Shown one piece after another: positions 22,021 through 34,265 of a DNA stretch of 64,000 bases. The translations under genes were made by a program, and so were the position numbers. Under the pieces are notes generated by a model, which was not told where the DNA came from, did no database searches, and was given only the letters and a program-made list of their open reading frames with translations. This DNA is from Lunularia cruciata. Its lineage: Eukaryota; Streptophyta; Marchantiopsida; Lunulariales; Lunulariaceae. The stretch's first letter is position 1, and the number at the start of each line of letters is the position of its first letter. The stretch spans positions 11,599,001 through 11,663,000 of the forward strand of contig OX419755.1 of the NCBI GenBank assembly GCA_948567375.1. Reading direction: 5' to 3'.

Positions 22021-23999
22021 GTAACACTGCAGTAGAGAGAACTCTCAACTAACTTGAGTTCTATGTGGTGAAGGCTTGACATCAAAATTTGGTGCGATCA
22101 TAGAATCTTACGAAAGGTATGGATTGTATATATTTTAGAAACCTTGATGGGAAAATTGACCCCGAGGGTGTACCCCGAAGGAAACTAGAAAGGTATTCAA
22201 AAGTAATTTCAAAACATTGATACGTCAATATGATCATACACATATCTTTCATATAAAAGCATTTATCAGCAGTCACTAACAATAAGCAATAACAAATCAT
22301 TATCCATGAACTCCTTTTACTTTTTATCAACTTTTTGGGCTTTGTTTATTCAAAATCCCGATAATGTAATTCTTTCCAAGTATTGATATAAGAATAGCAC
22401 CACGCTGTTCATTTAACATCTCAAAATATACCACTTTCAGAATTATTTTGTATTACATATTCAAATTCTTGTGCTATTTCTTCTGGAAAAATCCTAAAAT
22501 GGAACCTTTAGATGGTTTTCAAATTACACAATAATCTGTATTCTACACTATATTTTGGGAAAGCAAACTGGGAAATTACTGTCAAATTATTTGAGTCTAA
22601 TATTCAATAATTTCATCTGTTTGTGAAAATTTTGTCATTTTAACTTGTCAAGATTTGCACCTTATATATAACACACAACTAATTTCATGTAAGAAATCAA
22701 ATTAAAACAGTATCTTTGCCAGAATAAGAATTTTCATATGAAATGAACATTTGACATGGAGCTTGCGCGTACCTCGCTGAGGTTTGCGTTCTACAGGCCA
22801 TACACATCTACCTTTACCAAATACCAACAAAAAAAAACTTTGCATTAAAGTTTTTTTTAATTTTCTTGTACAGTATCAAAGCTAGATTCAACTGTCTTAT
22901 TGAGCATTTTCTTCTACTTCGGGAGGAACATCGTTAATATCCTTGGTTTCAACTCATAAATGGAAAAATTAACATAATAATGAGAATTTTGCATCAGGAG
23001 TGCTCCATGTGTCATATACATCTACTCTCTTACACAATAGAGACCTTGCAAAATAGCTATATAAATTTTTTTCTATAAATTGAAACTTGTATTTTTTTCC
23101 CCTCCTATTATCTTCATCTACTTCTTGAGCAACTTGTTCTTCTAAATTCTTGTTTGATTCATCTTGTTTAATTCATCTGCAGAAATATTTGTGATTATGT
23201 TTCAGGTATTATAGTTCTACTAAAGTAGCCTTATTCAAAGTAAGATTAAAAAATACCAAGATATAAGTATTTGTGGAATAAATCTCAATAATATAAAATT
23301 TTATAATGTATGTATGAATCTCTTTTACTGGTTTTCTTTTTCAATAGTATTTTCTACAAAAGTGAATTTGCTAGCTTTTAACAAAAAGTTGAATCTGAAC
23401 TCTTTTGTGGTTGAAAATTAAACGTATTGTGTTGGTGTATACTGGTAGATGCTCTGATAAGATAACTTTTCATATTTCCTTATAAAAAGGTTGCTCCCTT
23501 CTAACATCTATTACTCCTTACTAAGATTTAACCATTTATACCCTAAATCAAGAAGCATTAAATTTAATCATTTATTAATCATTTAATCATTTAGGAGCAG
23601 CTCAGGTATTAAAATTATGTTTTTCTATTTCCCTTTTCTATGTAAATTTTTTCAAATAGCATAAATATGTTGTATGTAAGGCACCTAGGTTTAGATGTCA
23701 TAAGTGTGTAGTAAGGTTTGTCTTGTATAAATCAGGAAAAAGGTGACCACAAAGAACACATCAAGCCACCATCAAGCTGAACAAGGGAGAGACAAAAGAG
23801 GTAGAATGTGGCTAGCTCCAATAGTCTAGATATGAGAAATCTTCCCTATTGCATCTAAGATATCCAAGCTATGCAAATTGTAAGGTCTACAAACTACTTG
23901 AGCATCCAAAGAAGCATCACCTAGAGTGATTGCTCTCCTATGGATTGCACTAGCCAATGCTCTTTGTAGATCAATGCTCTCTATAGATCAATGGACACA
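22021..23999. other. AT-rich DNA, nothing recognised
   Basis: The sequence is strongly AT-rich, with poly-A and poly-T runs, many stops in all frames and no motif or repeat border I can name. Confidence 0.5.
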
Positions 24000-26900
24000 T
24001 GCTATCTAGAGTATGCTACAAAGTATGAGAGTGAGAGTGGTACCCCTTGGCATATAAAATGATAAGCTCTCGTGCACTTTTTGATAAATGTGTCGAATGC
24101 CATGTTCATTGCTTCATATAGCTCCAAGGCTAGAGGAACAAAGAGGCGACCTTGCTGCATACCACTATACTTGGAGACCTTGCATATTATTAATATGCTC
24201 ACCGCCCATCCAAGACAATGGGCGGTGCGCAGAGTTATCCCTCCAAACTTGCATCACACGTAGGGTCTATAACCACAACATCTGCCACTATCACTTGATC
24301 ATCTCAAACCAAGTATAAGTTTACTTTGACACGTGTTGTCTGCAAAGAATATGAATGCTCCATCCAAGCAAGGCATCCACTCTCTTGTGCCATAGCAAAC
24401 ACTATATCCTTGATGGCATCATGGGTAACTATCCTCTATCCTCCATACGGACACTGTGTCATATGGACAGCTGTTGCATCTAGTGTAGAACCACAATGAC
24501 AAGTGAGCAACAAACATGCAGATGGGTGGACCAAACCTAAGTGGAACCTCATTGCTATAGAGAAAGTGGATGGTATGAGTCAGAATGCCCTAATGCACAT
24601 TTGAGCTAAGATCCAAGAGCTTGCACCCTTGTCAGAGAAAGAGTGAAGACTTGTTTTAGTGGTCCAAGGAATGGACAAGTCAACTAAGAGAGAATGTAGC
24701 ATATGCTGACACTATCACTCCATCAAGGAAGATTTCAAACCTCCAGTCCTATTTGATGGTAGTGAAGCAAAGGATGAAAGGTCCTCTTGTGCCCATAGAG
24801 ATACACCATCTCTTGTCTATTACAATAACACCTTGAGAGAAAAGGTGCTCTACCTTGTCACATAAGTCTCCAAAATTGGCCTATCAACAACCACAAAATA
24901 GGAGGGAAGTAGGGGTGCCAAGAGAGCCCAACTACCTAAAAATGTTATAGGTGCCATCACCTCCATAGATAATAGGCCTACCCCTCTGCATGAGATTGGT
25001 AGAGATTTTTTTCATGGTGCCAAATCTTCCATTACACACTCAAATGTCCTTGGTCCGATGATATTACCAAAGACTCCCATAATCCTCTTAATCAAAAGCT
25101 CCCAAAAGTGATTGGAAATTCAAGGAAGGGAGAACTATGCAAAGAAGGTAAATCAATTGATGAGCAATACTAGAGGAGAATATACCAAATGTCATATGTA
25201 GATCTCCTAGTAGAGAGTGGTCATCCACATGGAGAATATCTTTTGCACTGGCAGCATCTAAGAAGCATGTGACAAAATCTTTCAATCCTATTGGCAATCC
25301 AAGAATATGTAGTCCATTTGTAGATGTAACACACTCCCTTTAGAAGCTCAAGGTGGAGAGTGATACTTGAAGGGGATCATTCTCTACACTTTGACACCTT
25401 GACTCTCAAGCCTACAAGATGTAGCTTGATAGTCAAGTGATCAAAGGCCTGCATAATCTCATCTACGGGGCCCATAATGTGTGTATCATCTGCTAAGGAA
25501 GGAAATACACAACCTGGCATGGCCAAAGTAGTAGATAAGAGAGTTTTAAGTGAGCCATGGAAAAAAAAGGTCCCCCTAAAGGATCTCCTTGTTGTATACC
25601 AACAATTGACAAGATGGTTAATCTCTCCTATGACTAACCATGTTGATAGTAAAGGGAAGCAAGAGAGCTATAGAATGATGGCACCAAAGGAATGAGATTT
25701 GCCAAGGATCCACCGGCCTCCCAAAGCTCTCTAAAGATAGATGCCCAAGAGATATTATTAAAATCATTCTCAATATCCACCTATAAGACAACACACTCCG
25801 GATGGATATCTAGGAGTGTCATTATGCCTAGGGAAATAGCCTTGCAACCTCCAATGTAGCTACTCCAAACTAATGTGGACTAAGGTGCTCTCAAAAGTGA
25901 GATCAATGATGAAGGGCAATGATGTGACTAACCAATCATAGAAAGATCTCTCCAATAGCAATCCATCTAATGCTTCATTATGCCCTTCTCCGTCATGAGA
26001 AGTTGACCAGCCCCAAACACCTAACTAATTGATGTAGGAATATCTCTCCTTGCTACTGTTATAGCCACCTAAAATAGGTTGGTAAATTCACTAGAAGGAT
26101 CATCTACCTGAAAGCAATCTCTAAGATGTTTGTATACCATCCCTAACAAGCCTCCTAAGAGAAGCAAGGGGTAATGCACAATGTTTGTGCAAAAAGTGAC
26201 CTATCAAATCATAAAGTTGCTCAGGCTGATAATTTAAGACTTCTAATGGTACTCCCTCTCTTGCCATAGGATGTATAGAGAGTAAGGAATAAATAGTCTC
26301 ATCAATGGGATAGCCATAGATAAAGGGTGTAGTGCTCATGCCACTCTACCAAACTCTTCTGTTTGACCCATTGTCCTACACTATCATAGTCAATGGACTC
26401 GGTGGTATCTTGTAGTAGAATCTGTCTCCTAAAATGTGCACCCCTAACATAATCCTCCTATAGGGCAACCCAATCCCCCGCTCAGAATTGACAAAATCTA
26501 GCAGTCACCTCTCTATGCTCCACCCGTCCTCCTCTAGCATAACAAAGGCACCATCAAGGTAGTAAGAGAAATAAGAACCATGCTAGCTCATCCAAGGGAT
26601 CATGTGCCAAACAATCAAGTGGTATGCAAAAAGCTTATCTAGCCTCATCATGGAGTGTATGGTGTAGCCTATGGCATAGATGTGGACATGGAAAACTAGT
26701 CTCAAATAACCGCAAGATACAACTTGCCTGGGATACTAACGACTCCCACAAGTCAATCAGTATCGCTAGATGGTCAACAAAGGGATATAGGAAGCTTACG
26801 CAATCCCGAGTGTGATCCCTTGCCTCACATGAGCATCCCAAGTGATCCAATCATAGTCCTTGTGCATCCTTCCCACATGGGTCTTTATCCTTGTGAGGTA
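24000..26900 (-). pseudogene. Decayed non-LTR-type retrotransposon with reverse transcriptase
   Basis: Read on the minus strand from 26900 downwards. An N-terminal region has RF.AGDWVALWEDYV near 26500. The reverse transcriptase core near 25500 reads SLADDTHIMGP (ADD catalytic motif, bases 25485-25493) followed by KCREWSPSS. A C-terminal region near 24440-24000 has DAIKDIVFAMAQESGCL, VADVVVIDPT and GRLFVPLALELYEAMN. This order and these motifs fit a family of non-LTR-type reverse-transcriptase genes I know from plant genomes, where a VDPT-containing region follows the RT. Frequent stops and shifts show it is dead. Ends, poly-A tail and target duplication could not be located. Confidence 0.65.
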
Positions 26901-28138
26901 AAGCGTTGATGACACACTGGGCATGGTGTATCTCGAGCCGCTCTAGGCTGCCCCACATAGGGAAGTGTAGCCATGGCTAGCACAAAAATAACAATCATAA
27001 CATAAGATGCTCCTCTCCATATCTCCCCATGCTTGTAGAACCACAATCCCTCACATCCCAACTCACATGAATAAATTTAATTTCTCCAAACACAAAAAAC
27101 TATAAACTCCTATAACTTTCAATTTCCATCTAAAAATATTTCAAACTAAGTTCACATGAAACTCAAGTATGAATACCAAGAGATTAAAAATAAAAGCTGC
27201 CAACCCATCACTCTCAATGTGAAGTAATCACTCTAAACCTTAAGAAACCTAAAGTAACCTAACTTATAACTTTCTACTCAATTTTCCACACCCTTCAATC
27301 TAGGTACCAATGAAATAACTTTCTATTCAATTTTCCATAACCTTCAATCTAGGTACTAATGGAATAACTTTCAATCTAGGTACCAATGGAATAACTTTTT
27401 ACTCAATTTTCCATAACCAATGGGACTTGAATTAAAAAACTAACAGAATCTATTATTCACTCACTCGTGTGACTTATGCAACAGAATCTATTATTCACTT
27501 ATGTGACTTATGCACGTAACCTTCAATCTAGATACCAACGGGACAGATAATTAAAGAACTATCAGAATCTATTATTCAATCATGTGACTTATGCAAGTGA
27601 GCTCTCTAAAACTCTAGAATATCCCCCCATTTATTATCTCCTTTCCCTTTCTCAAGTTCCCTCCTCTCTCTCCTCTCCTTGTTTATACCATTAATGCCTA
27701 AGTTCATATTCATATGTGGATGCTTAGGTTTGTCACGTATGGATGTGTGCCTAGCTTTACATAGACCTAGTACGAATGCTCTTACGTATCTGTATCTGAC
27801 TAATTATAAATATTTATATTATTTGAAGCCTATCCTTGACGAGGGAGAGCCATGCACGTCATGCTTTGAGATTAAATCTAAAATTTTAGGCATTTCGGCG
27901 AACATGATACTTTAAAATACTAGACTTGAGGAAGGAGAGCCGAACATTTCATGCCTAGATACTTTGTTTCTTTTGAAATTTTGAATGCTTTAAAAATCCT
28001 AAATTATTTTTTTGCATATTTTTTATAAAAATAAAGTAGAAAAGCATGTATATAATTTCTATGCATTTATTATAAACCGTTAGCTCTCTTAACTATTTAT
28101 TTAGAGTAGATATTTAAAATGAGATAAATCATACTTGT
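26901..28138. other. AT-rich DNA with short tandem repeats
   Basis: Between about 27240 and 27600 units around ATAACTTTCTA / CTTCAATCTAGGTACCAATG recur about four times, followed by three units around ATCTATTATTCA and GTGACTTATGCA. No coding capacity is seen in this stretch apart from a short plus-strand frame at 27679-27915 that I cannot support. Confidence 0.5.
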
Positions 28139-29947
28139 TTAAAAATATATGTTAATAATATTGAAAATATAACACTCCTTAGAAATTATAATTAGTATTA
28201 TTTGTAACCCATTGATCTCAATAACATGTCGCGGTATGACAGATGAATATATAACAAAAGACATCAGTGCAGCTCGCGAAAATTGGCAATCCAACAGATC
28301 CAAATGTGATACTAGAAAGCTATGGGTGCCAGTGAAAACTGAAAGTGCAAACTTCTTCCGAGCTTCCACCCCTGGATCATCATTCACCTGTGTTGATGAG
28401 CTTCGAAGCAACAATTAGACACATCTATCGAATCTTGATTGCATTTCGTGGGCTGGACTGGTGATCGTATTTCGGATAAGCATATTACTTCTACATCATC
28501 CTGATCTTCCATTTATACTGCTCTACATGCACAACGAGGGCTGACAAACTCAAACTCGACAGAAGTCAATGGGAAACAGCAAATCATGCCGGCTGGAGGG
28601 AATTCCCCGGAGGATTTCCTTACTGATTACGTGACAGGTGCTCAAGATCTTCAATAAGATAAGCATTCGGGAAAGATTGCTCTAAATACTGACTCTTCAT
28701 AAAACGAACTATGAGATTCGGAACAACGTAGACTTTAGTTTTCATTGAATTGCATAAAGAGCGTGAAATATTTTATTATTTTATATATATTATAGAGTTG
28801 ATCCATAAACGATAATAGTGAAAATGTAATTATTTATGGGTCTCTACACATGATAACATTTTCACGTGTTAATCTGACTTTCTATAGATAACTAATGGAT
28901 CTCCCTGCCCAAAATAATATAATGAGAAACAAGTGTTTAAGCAACAATTATTAATAAGAAGGATTAATTATTAATAAGAGTGAGAAGGGTTATTGCATAG
29001 TAACAATAACCTTAGTAAGACACTACATATTTACGTCTAAATAGACCTCGTTGACAACTTTCATCATTATCAATATTGGGTTTGATAAGATTTCTCGTAT
29101 ATTCACCAGAACATGTCCTTACGCAGCACATTATATTTGCTGATGTTATATTTGTCGCTCTCAACAAGTATGGCTTCGATCACTCATATCCGATTGGAAA
29201 ACATCTTCGTATATCCTCTCCGAGGCTATGACACTGTATTATGCTGTACATGAATTCAGCTGATGCAAACGACACAACTCTAACTTGCCAAGAAACTGAC
29301 GATCAGGCATTCAAAGATTTGTGTGGAGTAAAGTCCAAAAGTTCCTTCGAATCCAAACAACTATCTGGACATGTGGATTTCAAACCACGACTACGGTGAT
29401 ATTTACGCTTAACTCGTACGATCAAAACAATGTTCTGTAAGCTATCGGTGACCGATTCTGGGCTTTAGTATTTAAGATTCAAATTCAAATTTCGAACAAG
29501 AGGCTCGCACCCGAGTTTCTCCAGAAATCCATGCGAGTCTGATTCACCTCTTTATTTGAAGATGTGATCGTCGAGATTCGCACGGTCGCAGCGCGCGTTG
29601 TGGTGTCTCTGTAAGGGTCCGCTGTGCTCACACCTCTTAAAGGAGACACTCGAATAACAGAAATGAGAGGATGAGGCTCACATTCTACAGTGTCTTTGAT
29701 TCTTCATTGATCTTTATTGTTCATATACCGGAAGCAGCTTGTCCTGCCCAACTGCTGATACGAGATCCTGGAGTGAAGTCAAGCGTTATGTACTCATCTA
29801 CTTGGTTTGAGGTTCCTCCGAGATAAATGGCAATCATTTCCAACGAATTTCATATCGCGTCGGAACTGGTCCTTAAGAGTAGATGCGCAGTCAGCGGAAC
29901 CAACAGCGGAGACAAGCGTCTGTACCCCAACCTGGATAGTGCAGGGG
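28139..29947. other. Edge of gene island; no gene securely recognised
   Basis: GC rises from about 28210. A plus-strand frame at 28212-28418 and an overlapping minus-strand frame at 28139-28414 are both gene-like in composition, but neither resembles a family I know. 28750-29150 is again AT-rich. 29450-29800 is GC-richer and may hold the promoter and 5' UTR of the HMA-domain gene; no clear TATA box was found. Confidence 0.35.
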
Positions 29948-30286
29948 ATGAGGGATGAAAACAACGGGCATGGTGCATTCTTCTACAGGAGAAAAGCTTC
30001 CTCAGCGGGTGTTGGTTCCAGAGAAGACCCTCAGCGACTGGACAGCAAGTACTGCATGCAGATGTGGGAAAGAAAGGGCATTGTGGAGCTGAGGATGACG
30101 CTGTGTTGCGAAGTTTGTGAAAGGAAAGTTCGGAGAAAGTTCAAAACTTTAAGAGGTTTGACATCTGTGGAGAGATATCGTGATAAGCAGAAAGTCATTG
30201 TGAGGAGTAAGGCCACACCCGAGGAGGTTCTGATGCTGGCGAAGCTTGTTACGAGTCGCTCATCGTTACGGACTGAAGAGGAGTGA
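29948..30286 (+). CDS. Heavy-metal-associated (HMA) domain protein, HIPP-like
   Basis: HMA domains are beta-alpha-beta-beta-alpha-beta folds that bind copper or zinc through CxxC and serve as metallochaperones in plants. The frame to 30286 contains GIVELRMTLCCEVCERKVRR, the canonical strand plus M-x-C-x-x-C loop (metal ligands in CEVC). LRGLTSVERYRDKQKVIVRS and a C-terminal helix follow. The fold is complete to residue ~105. The ATG at 29948 gives 112 residues; a second ATG at 30058 would start just before the domain. The frame stays open upstream to 29807 without a further ATG, so a spliced upstream exon is possible. The protein ends RTEEE with no CaaX box, so it lacks the isoprenylation signal of typical HIPPs. 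No neighbour suggests a target metal. Confidence 0.72.
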   Translation: MRDENNGHGAFFYRRKASSAGVGSREDPQRLDSKYCMQMWERKGIVELRMTLCCEVCERKVRRKFKTLRGLTSVERYRDKQKVIVRSKATPEEVLMLAKLVTSRSSLRTEEE

Positions 30287-31680
30287 AATTGTGCTGTTCC
30301 AATCTTTCACCCAAGTACACCAGTTACGCGATGTAACCTGATTCGTAGCTTCAGTCTCTTCCCACATACATCACGACCAGCGAGACGACGGCGTGAAGCT
30401 GATGGCATTTTCGATCCGTGTATGACCATATAGGTCATGAACGATGCTAGTGTACATACATCTTCGAAGATTGTTTGATTGCTTTACGTTAGATCGGGCT
30501 ACGACAAGATTGACACCGGAATTCACTCTCACTACCTGAACAAACTTAAATAATCCTTTCCAGTATTTAAACTAGTCATGCATTTCTCGTGTTCCCATGG
30601 ATTGCGTAGACCTTATCAGAGAGCTGATGGAACACGCCAGATTTATATCGATATGTCGTCTGTCTGTTATTGTAGACACTCCTGATTGGTCCTGCTAGTA
30701 AATTAGATTCAAGCGCCAGGCCTGGATTCTAGGGAGCCAAGGGCTTACTACTAACTATTATACGACTCCTGCAGGTCTAAGAATTATCGGGTATCCAATA
30801 TGCTCAGACTTCCAAGAGTCTGATTGAAGTTCTCGGCCTAGAATGAATCAAATCATGGATTTTATTACTTCATTACTTGGCCGACAGACTTCCTATCACT
30901 TATGATTGAAACTCAGCGACGTAACTGGATATCAAATTATAGACGTCTTGCATGTCTGCAGTTCCATCTGCTCAATCCCAACTTCAGTTCCTGAGCCGCG
31001 TACTCCATATGAGTAAGGTGATGGTCGCTACCCAAAATGCTAGTCGGAACCAGCATCTAGCCCATGGCATTAGACAATCCAACCGTTCACGATATGTAAG
31101 AGCTAGAGTTAGGAAGCTGAAAATTCGAATAAGCGGAACAGAGAGCTCATTGCGCATTATATAGATATCAATCATTAGGCGGTATAAACAGTGTTATGAT
31201 GCGTGTACATGGATATAATTCCATCTGGTTTGATGTCAAACATGTACTCGCCATGTGATTCTGATTGCAAAGTGAGATGTCCATAGTATGTCCTAGACCG
31301 CATGAACGTTGTGTCGTATGATTGCTCAATTGGAAGGGTCTTGGAAGGGATCTCTTATGAGATAAGAGATTAAATCTACGATGGCAATCCATCAAGCGTC
31401 CAACTACAACGAGTCTCTGCATCGACGATGAAGTATGCGCGCTTTGGCCAATTTGTTACGTGGTCTCGAAATCTCCGCAAATAACCGTTACACTCCCGAC
31501 ACGTTCGATCAAGCTAGCTATGACTTGCCCTGAACCGACTTCGTGGGTTCCAATTTTCATTGCTCTCAGACTCACTCTCTTGTTTTGCATTGAAAGTACA
31601 CTGTCAACTGCTGCACCTGCCAGCACCCTGCACCTGAAAGCAATTTCATAGATCAACATTCCAGCGTTCAACTTGCGAAA
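30287..31680. other. Intergenic DNA between the HMA and SKP1-like genes
   Basis: Mixed composition, no coding frame I recognise. It should contain the 3' UTR of the HMA gene and the promoter of the SKP1-like gene. I could not place a TATA box or terminator with confidence. Confidence 0.4.
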
Positions 31681-33152
31681 ATGTTCCGTGTCATGATGAA
31701 GACTCCAAGCGCAGAATCTGCATCCATGGGCAGGTTCAAGGTGGTTGCCCGGGTCTCCTCGGCTAGAGCATCCCAAGTGATATCTAAGGCTTCAAAAATA
31801 TGGGAGGAGATCGACCCCGTCGCACCGTCTCCTAAGCGTACTCTTAGAGTGCGTTGTGGAGAGGGATGGATGTTTGAAATAGACGAGGAGATCGCGTTGA
31901 TGTCCTCCCTCCTAACAGATGTAATCGAAGGTGTTTACGAATCAGTAGGGATTTCAGTGGATACAATTATTCCCCTATCCAACGTCTACGGAAATATATT
32001 AAGTGCAATTATAGGATACTGCAGGCATCACACGAGGCCGACGGCAGGCGAAGACAGAATGTTCGGGGATGACGGGGTCAGGAAAAGCTCCGCCGATAGA
32101 TGCATTCCTATGGAAGACGAGTCCTCTGACACCCACACTTACTGCCCGCCGGTTTTGGAACCGGCAGGAATGGAGATCGATTCGGAGAACTCTATAAAGA
32201 AGCGGAAACAGTCGGACATACAAGTGTTCGACAACCTGGATGAGTGGGAAGAAAATTTCATCCTCAGCCACTGGAACCAGCTCACTGAGATCCTGAAGGT
32301 AATCCCAGTTAGAATAATGACCTCGTATGTACGCATTTCATGCAGCAATTTTGTTGTGCATCAGTTCTGCTCGGTTTTTGAACTTAAGATAGTTGCACGC
32401 ACAAGTATCTGTTATAGGTATAACTCTGAAAGGTAATTGTTCTTAACTTTTTCAAGTTTGTCGGAACTCTAACTTTTCGTTGGATGAATCAATTATCTTG
32501 AAGCACAAACAGGTTGATTTGCGAGCTTAACAGGATGGACGAGGTTTCAACCTCTGACCTACAGGCGGCAGACTTTATGGCCGTATAAAGTCTGATCGAT
32601 TTCGTGTCAGTCCTTTGAGAGAGCCCACTTACAGCTTCCAAGACGGCTTCATCCTGCTAGTCACGAATTTCAAAGTGGTGAAATGGAGGGGATCCATCTT
32701 GCCTGTTGGTTGAGAACTCGTCCATGTTGTTATTTCCGACTGTTTAGGGCCGACTTTAACCTTCAGGACTACCTGAAACCCTTTTAACTATCCACTCCCA
32801 GTACGCTAGCACTTTTGGCTTTGAACTCATTTATGATCATCCACTCGTCTTACAGGCGGCCGATACTCTCGACATACAACCTCTGGTCGACCTCATATTT
32901 GCTGCATTAAGAGAAGTAACAGACAAGATGGATCCCAAAGAGGTTCAAGAGTGCTACAATCTGGAGTATGACCTGAGACTGGACTCTCACCACGCGCGAT
33001 ATGTATTGCCATCTCCGTACGACCTCCGTATCGATCAGATTCCGACTCTGAGCAGAGGAGTTCCTGGAGTTACAGCTAAACGAAGAAAGACGATGGTCAC
33101 CACATTGTCAAGCTCTATTTCGAACCAGATCTGCCATGTTCTTCCATCTTGA
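31681..33152 (+). CDS. SKP1-like protein, two exons, long linker
   Basis: SKP1 links cullin-1 to F-box proteins in SCF ubiquitin ligases. Exons 31681-32298 and 32856-33152 (GT at 32299, AG at 32854-32855, phase 0) give 304 residues. Residues 54-117 form the POZ-like half (TLRVRCGEGWMFEIDEEIAL, then IPLSNVYGNILSAIIGYCRHH). Residues 118-181 are an acidic linker with KKRKQ, much longer than in canonical SKP1. Residues 184-206 (NLDEWEENFILSHWNQLTEI) plus exon 2 AADTLDIQPLVDLIFAAL match the F-box-binding helices, and MDPKEVQECYNLEYDL replaces the usual KTPEEIR segment. The usual C-terminal WAFE is absent; instead there is a unique tail ending CHVLPS. A 53-residue N-terminal extension looks organellar (Arg/Ser/Ala-rich, few acids early on), but a later start at Met16 is possible. 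Divergent, but the frame is intact. Confidence 0.8.
32565..32620 (+). pseudogene. Dead duplicate of SKP1-like exon 2 inside the intron
   Basis: After a CCTACAG acceptor-like end, bases 32565 onward read AADFMAV, stop, SLIDFVSVL, stop. The true exon 2 reads AADTLDIQPLVDLIFAAL in the same register, with about two thirds base identity over the first 40 bases plus the shared ACAGGCGGC border. The in-frame TAA means inclusion would truncate the protein. Confidence 0.65.
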
Positions 33153-34265
33153 ATGCCAAAATAGAAGTGTTGGTTGTAAATGTAGTGCGAACTGCCAGTG
33201 GCACGACTGACCGGTTGGTGTGTGGATTTTATATCTTGCATGTACTATGTACATGTTACAAGTTTTAGTCTCAGATTTACTTGTACATCCAAGACAAGCA
33301 AACTATAGATTACATGCTCTTGATTACAGTACTCGCTCCCGAAAGTCAGTCGCTCCCGAAAGTCAGTCGCTCAATAGAGCAGGGGTAGAGTGTCATAATC
33401 TGACATTGCATAATATGTAACACTGTTCACATTCAATACGACTCTATTCCGGTGCCTCTACTACCCGGAACTGAACTGCAGCATGGCTACTGTTTGAGTT
33501 TTTTTTCGTTCATGAGTAATTCTTGCTTGGTATGGTTGATCACACACAGTATCATCTGAAGGCAAATGTGTTCAGTGTTAATGTTAGCTAATGGCGACTT
33601 TCGTAGACTCCTCGCACAACTTTCGGCACATAGACTATCTATTAACGGGATTACTACTCACCACAGGGTTGGCAGAAGTTAATGAAACTCTGGACGTAAT
33701 TTGCTCTAATCTCTGGTTATTAACACCACTGAATTTCTGAAAATTTGCAATATCCACCAAGTACAGTTGTGAGCTAAAGAAGGTTCTCAAAATTTAGAGT
33801 TCTGCTTCTGCTTGTTCTTCAAGTCAAGAAGTGTTTACTCATGTTTTGAGATAAGAACATAGTAGGAAAGGTGTTTTGAGTCAAATGTAGGAAAGGTGTT
33901 TTGAGTCAAATGATCACATCTAAATTATTAGAAGAAGCTCAAGGAGATAAAGTTTGAAATGACTAGAAGATGAAGTAAAGTGTCACCAATGGTTAATTGC
34001 CTGTTGTTTTCTATTTAACCTCTTGGGTGGAATTGTTCTCATAAGACGTTTGTGTCACTCCGGTGGCGGTGGCGCATCACCTAGCTTTTCATTTTGATGC
34101 TTTATGATGCTACGGGCCTTGTTAGCCTCTCTTTGCATTTCTTGACCATTTAGAACCATGAAGATCCAACACGCCATACAAGTGTGAATGATTTCCTATT
34201 CTCCAACACTTGTGCAGACTATCATATAGTAAAACCAGATCTATAGTACACATTGAATCCGCTTG
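33153..34265. other. 3' flank of the SKP1-like gene with two short direct repeats
   Basis: A 17 bp unit GCTCCCGAAAGTCAGTC is repeated in tandem near 33335-33370. A 24 bp unit (GGAAAGGTGTTTTGAGTCAA plus flanks) is repeated near 33868-33912. No gene is recognised. The sequence changes to element-derived DNA after about 34250. Confidence 0.55.
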
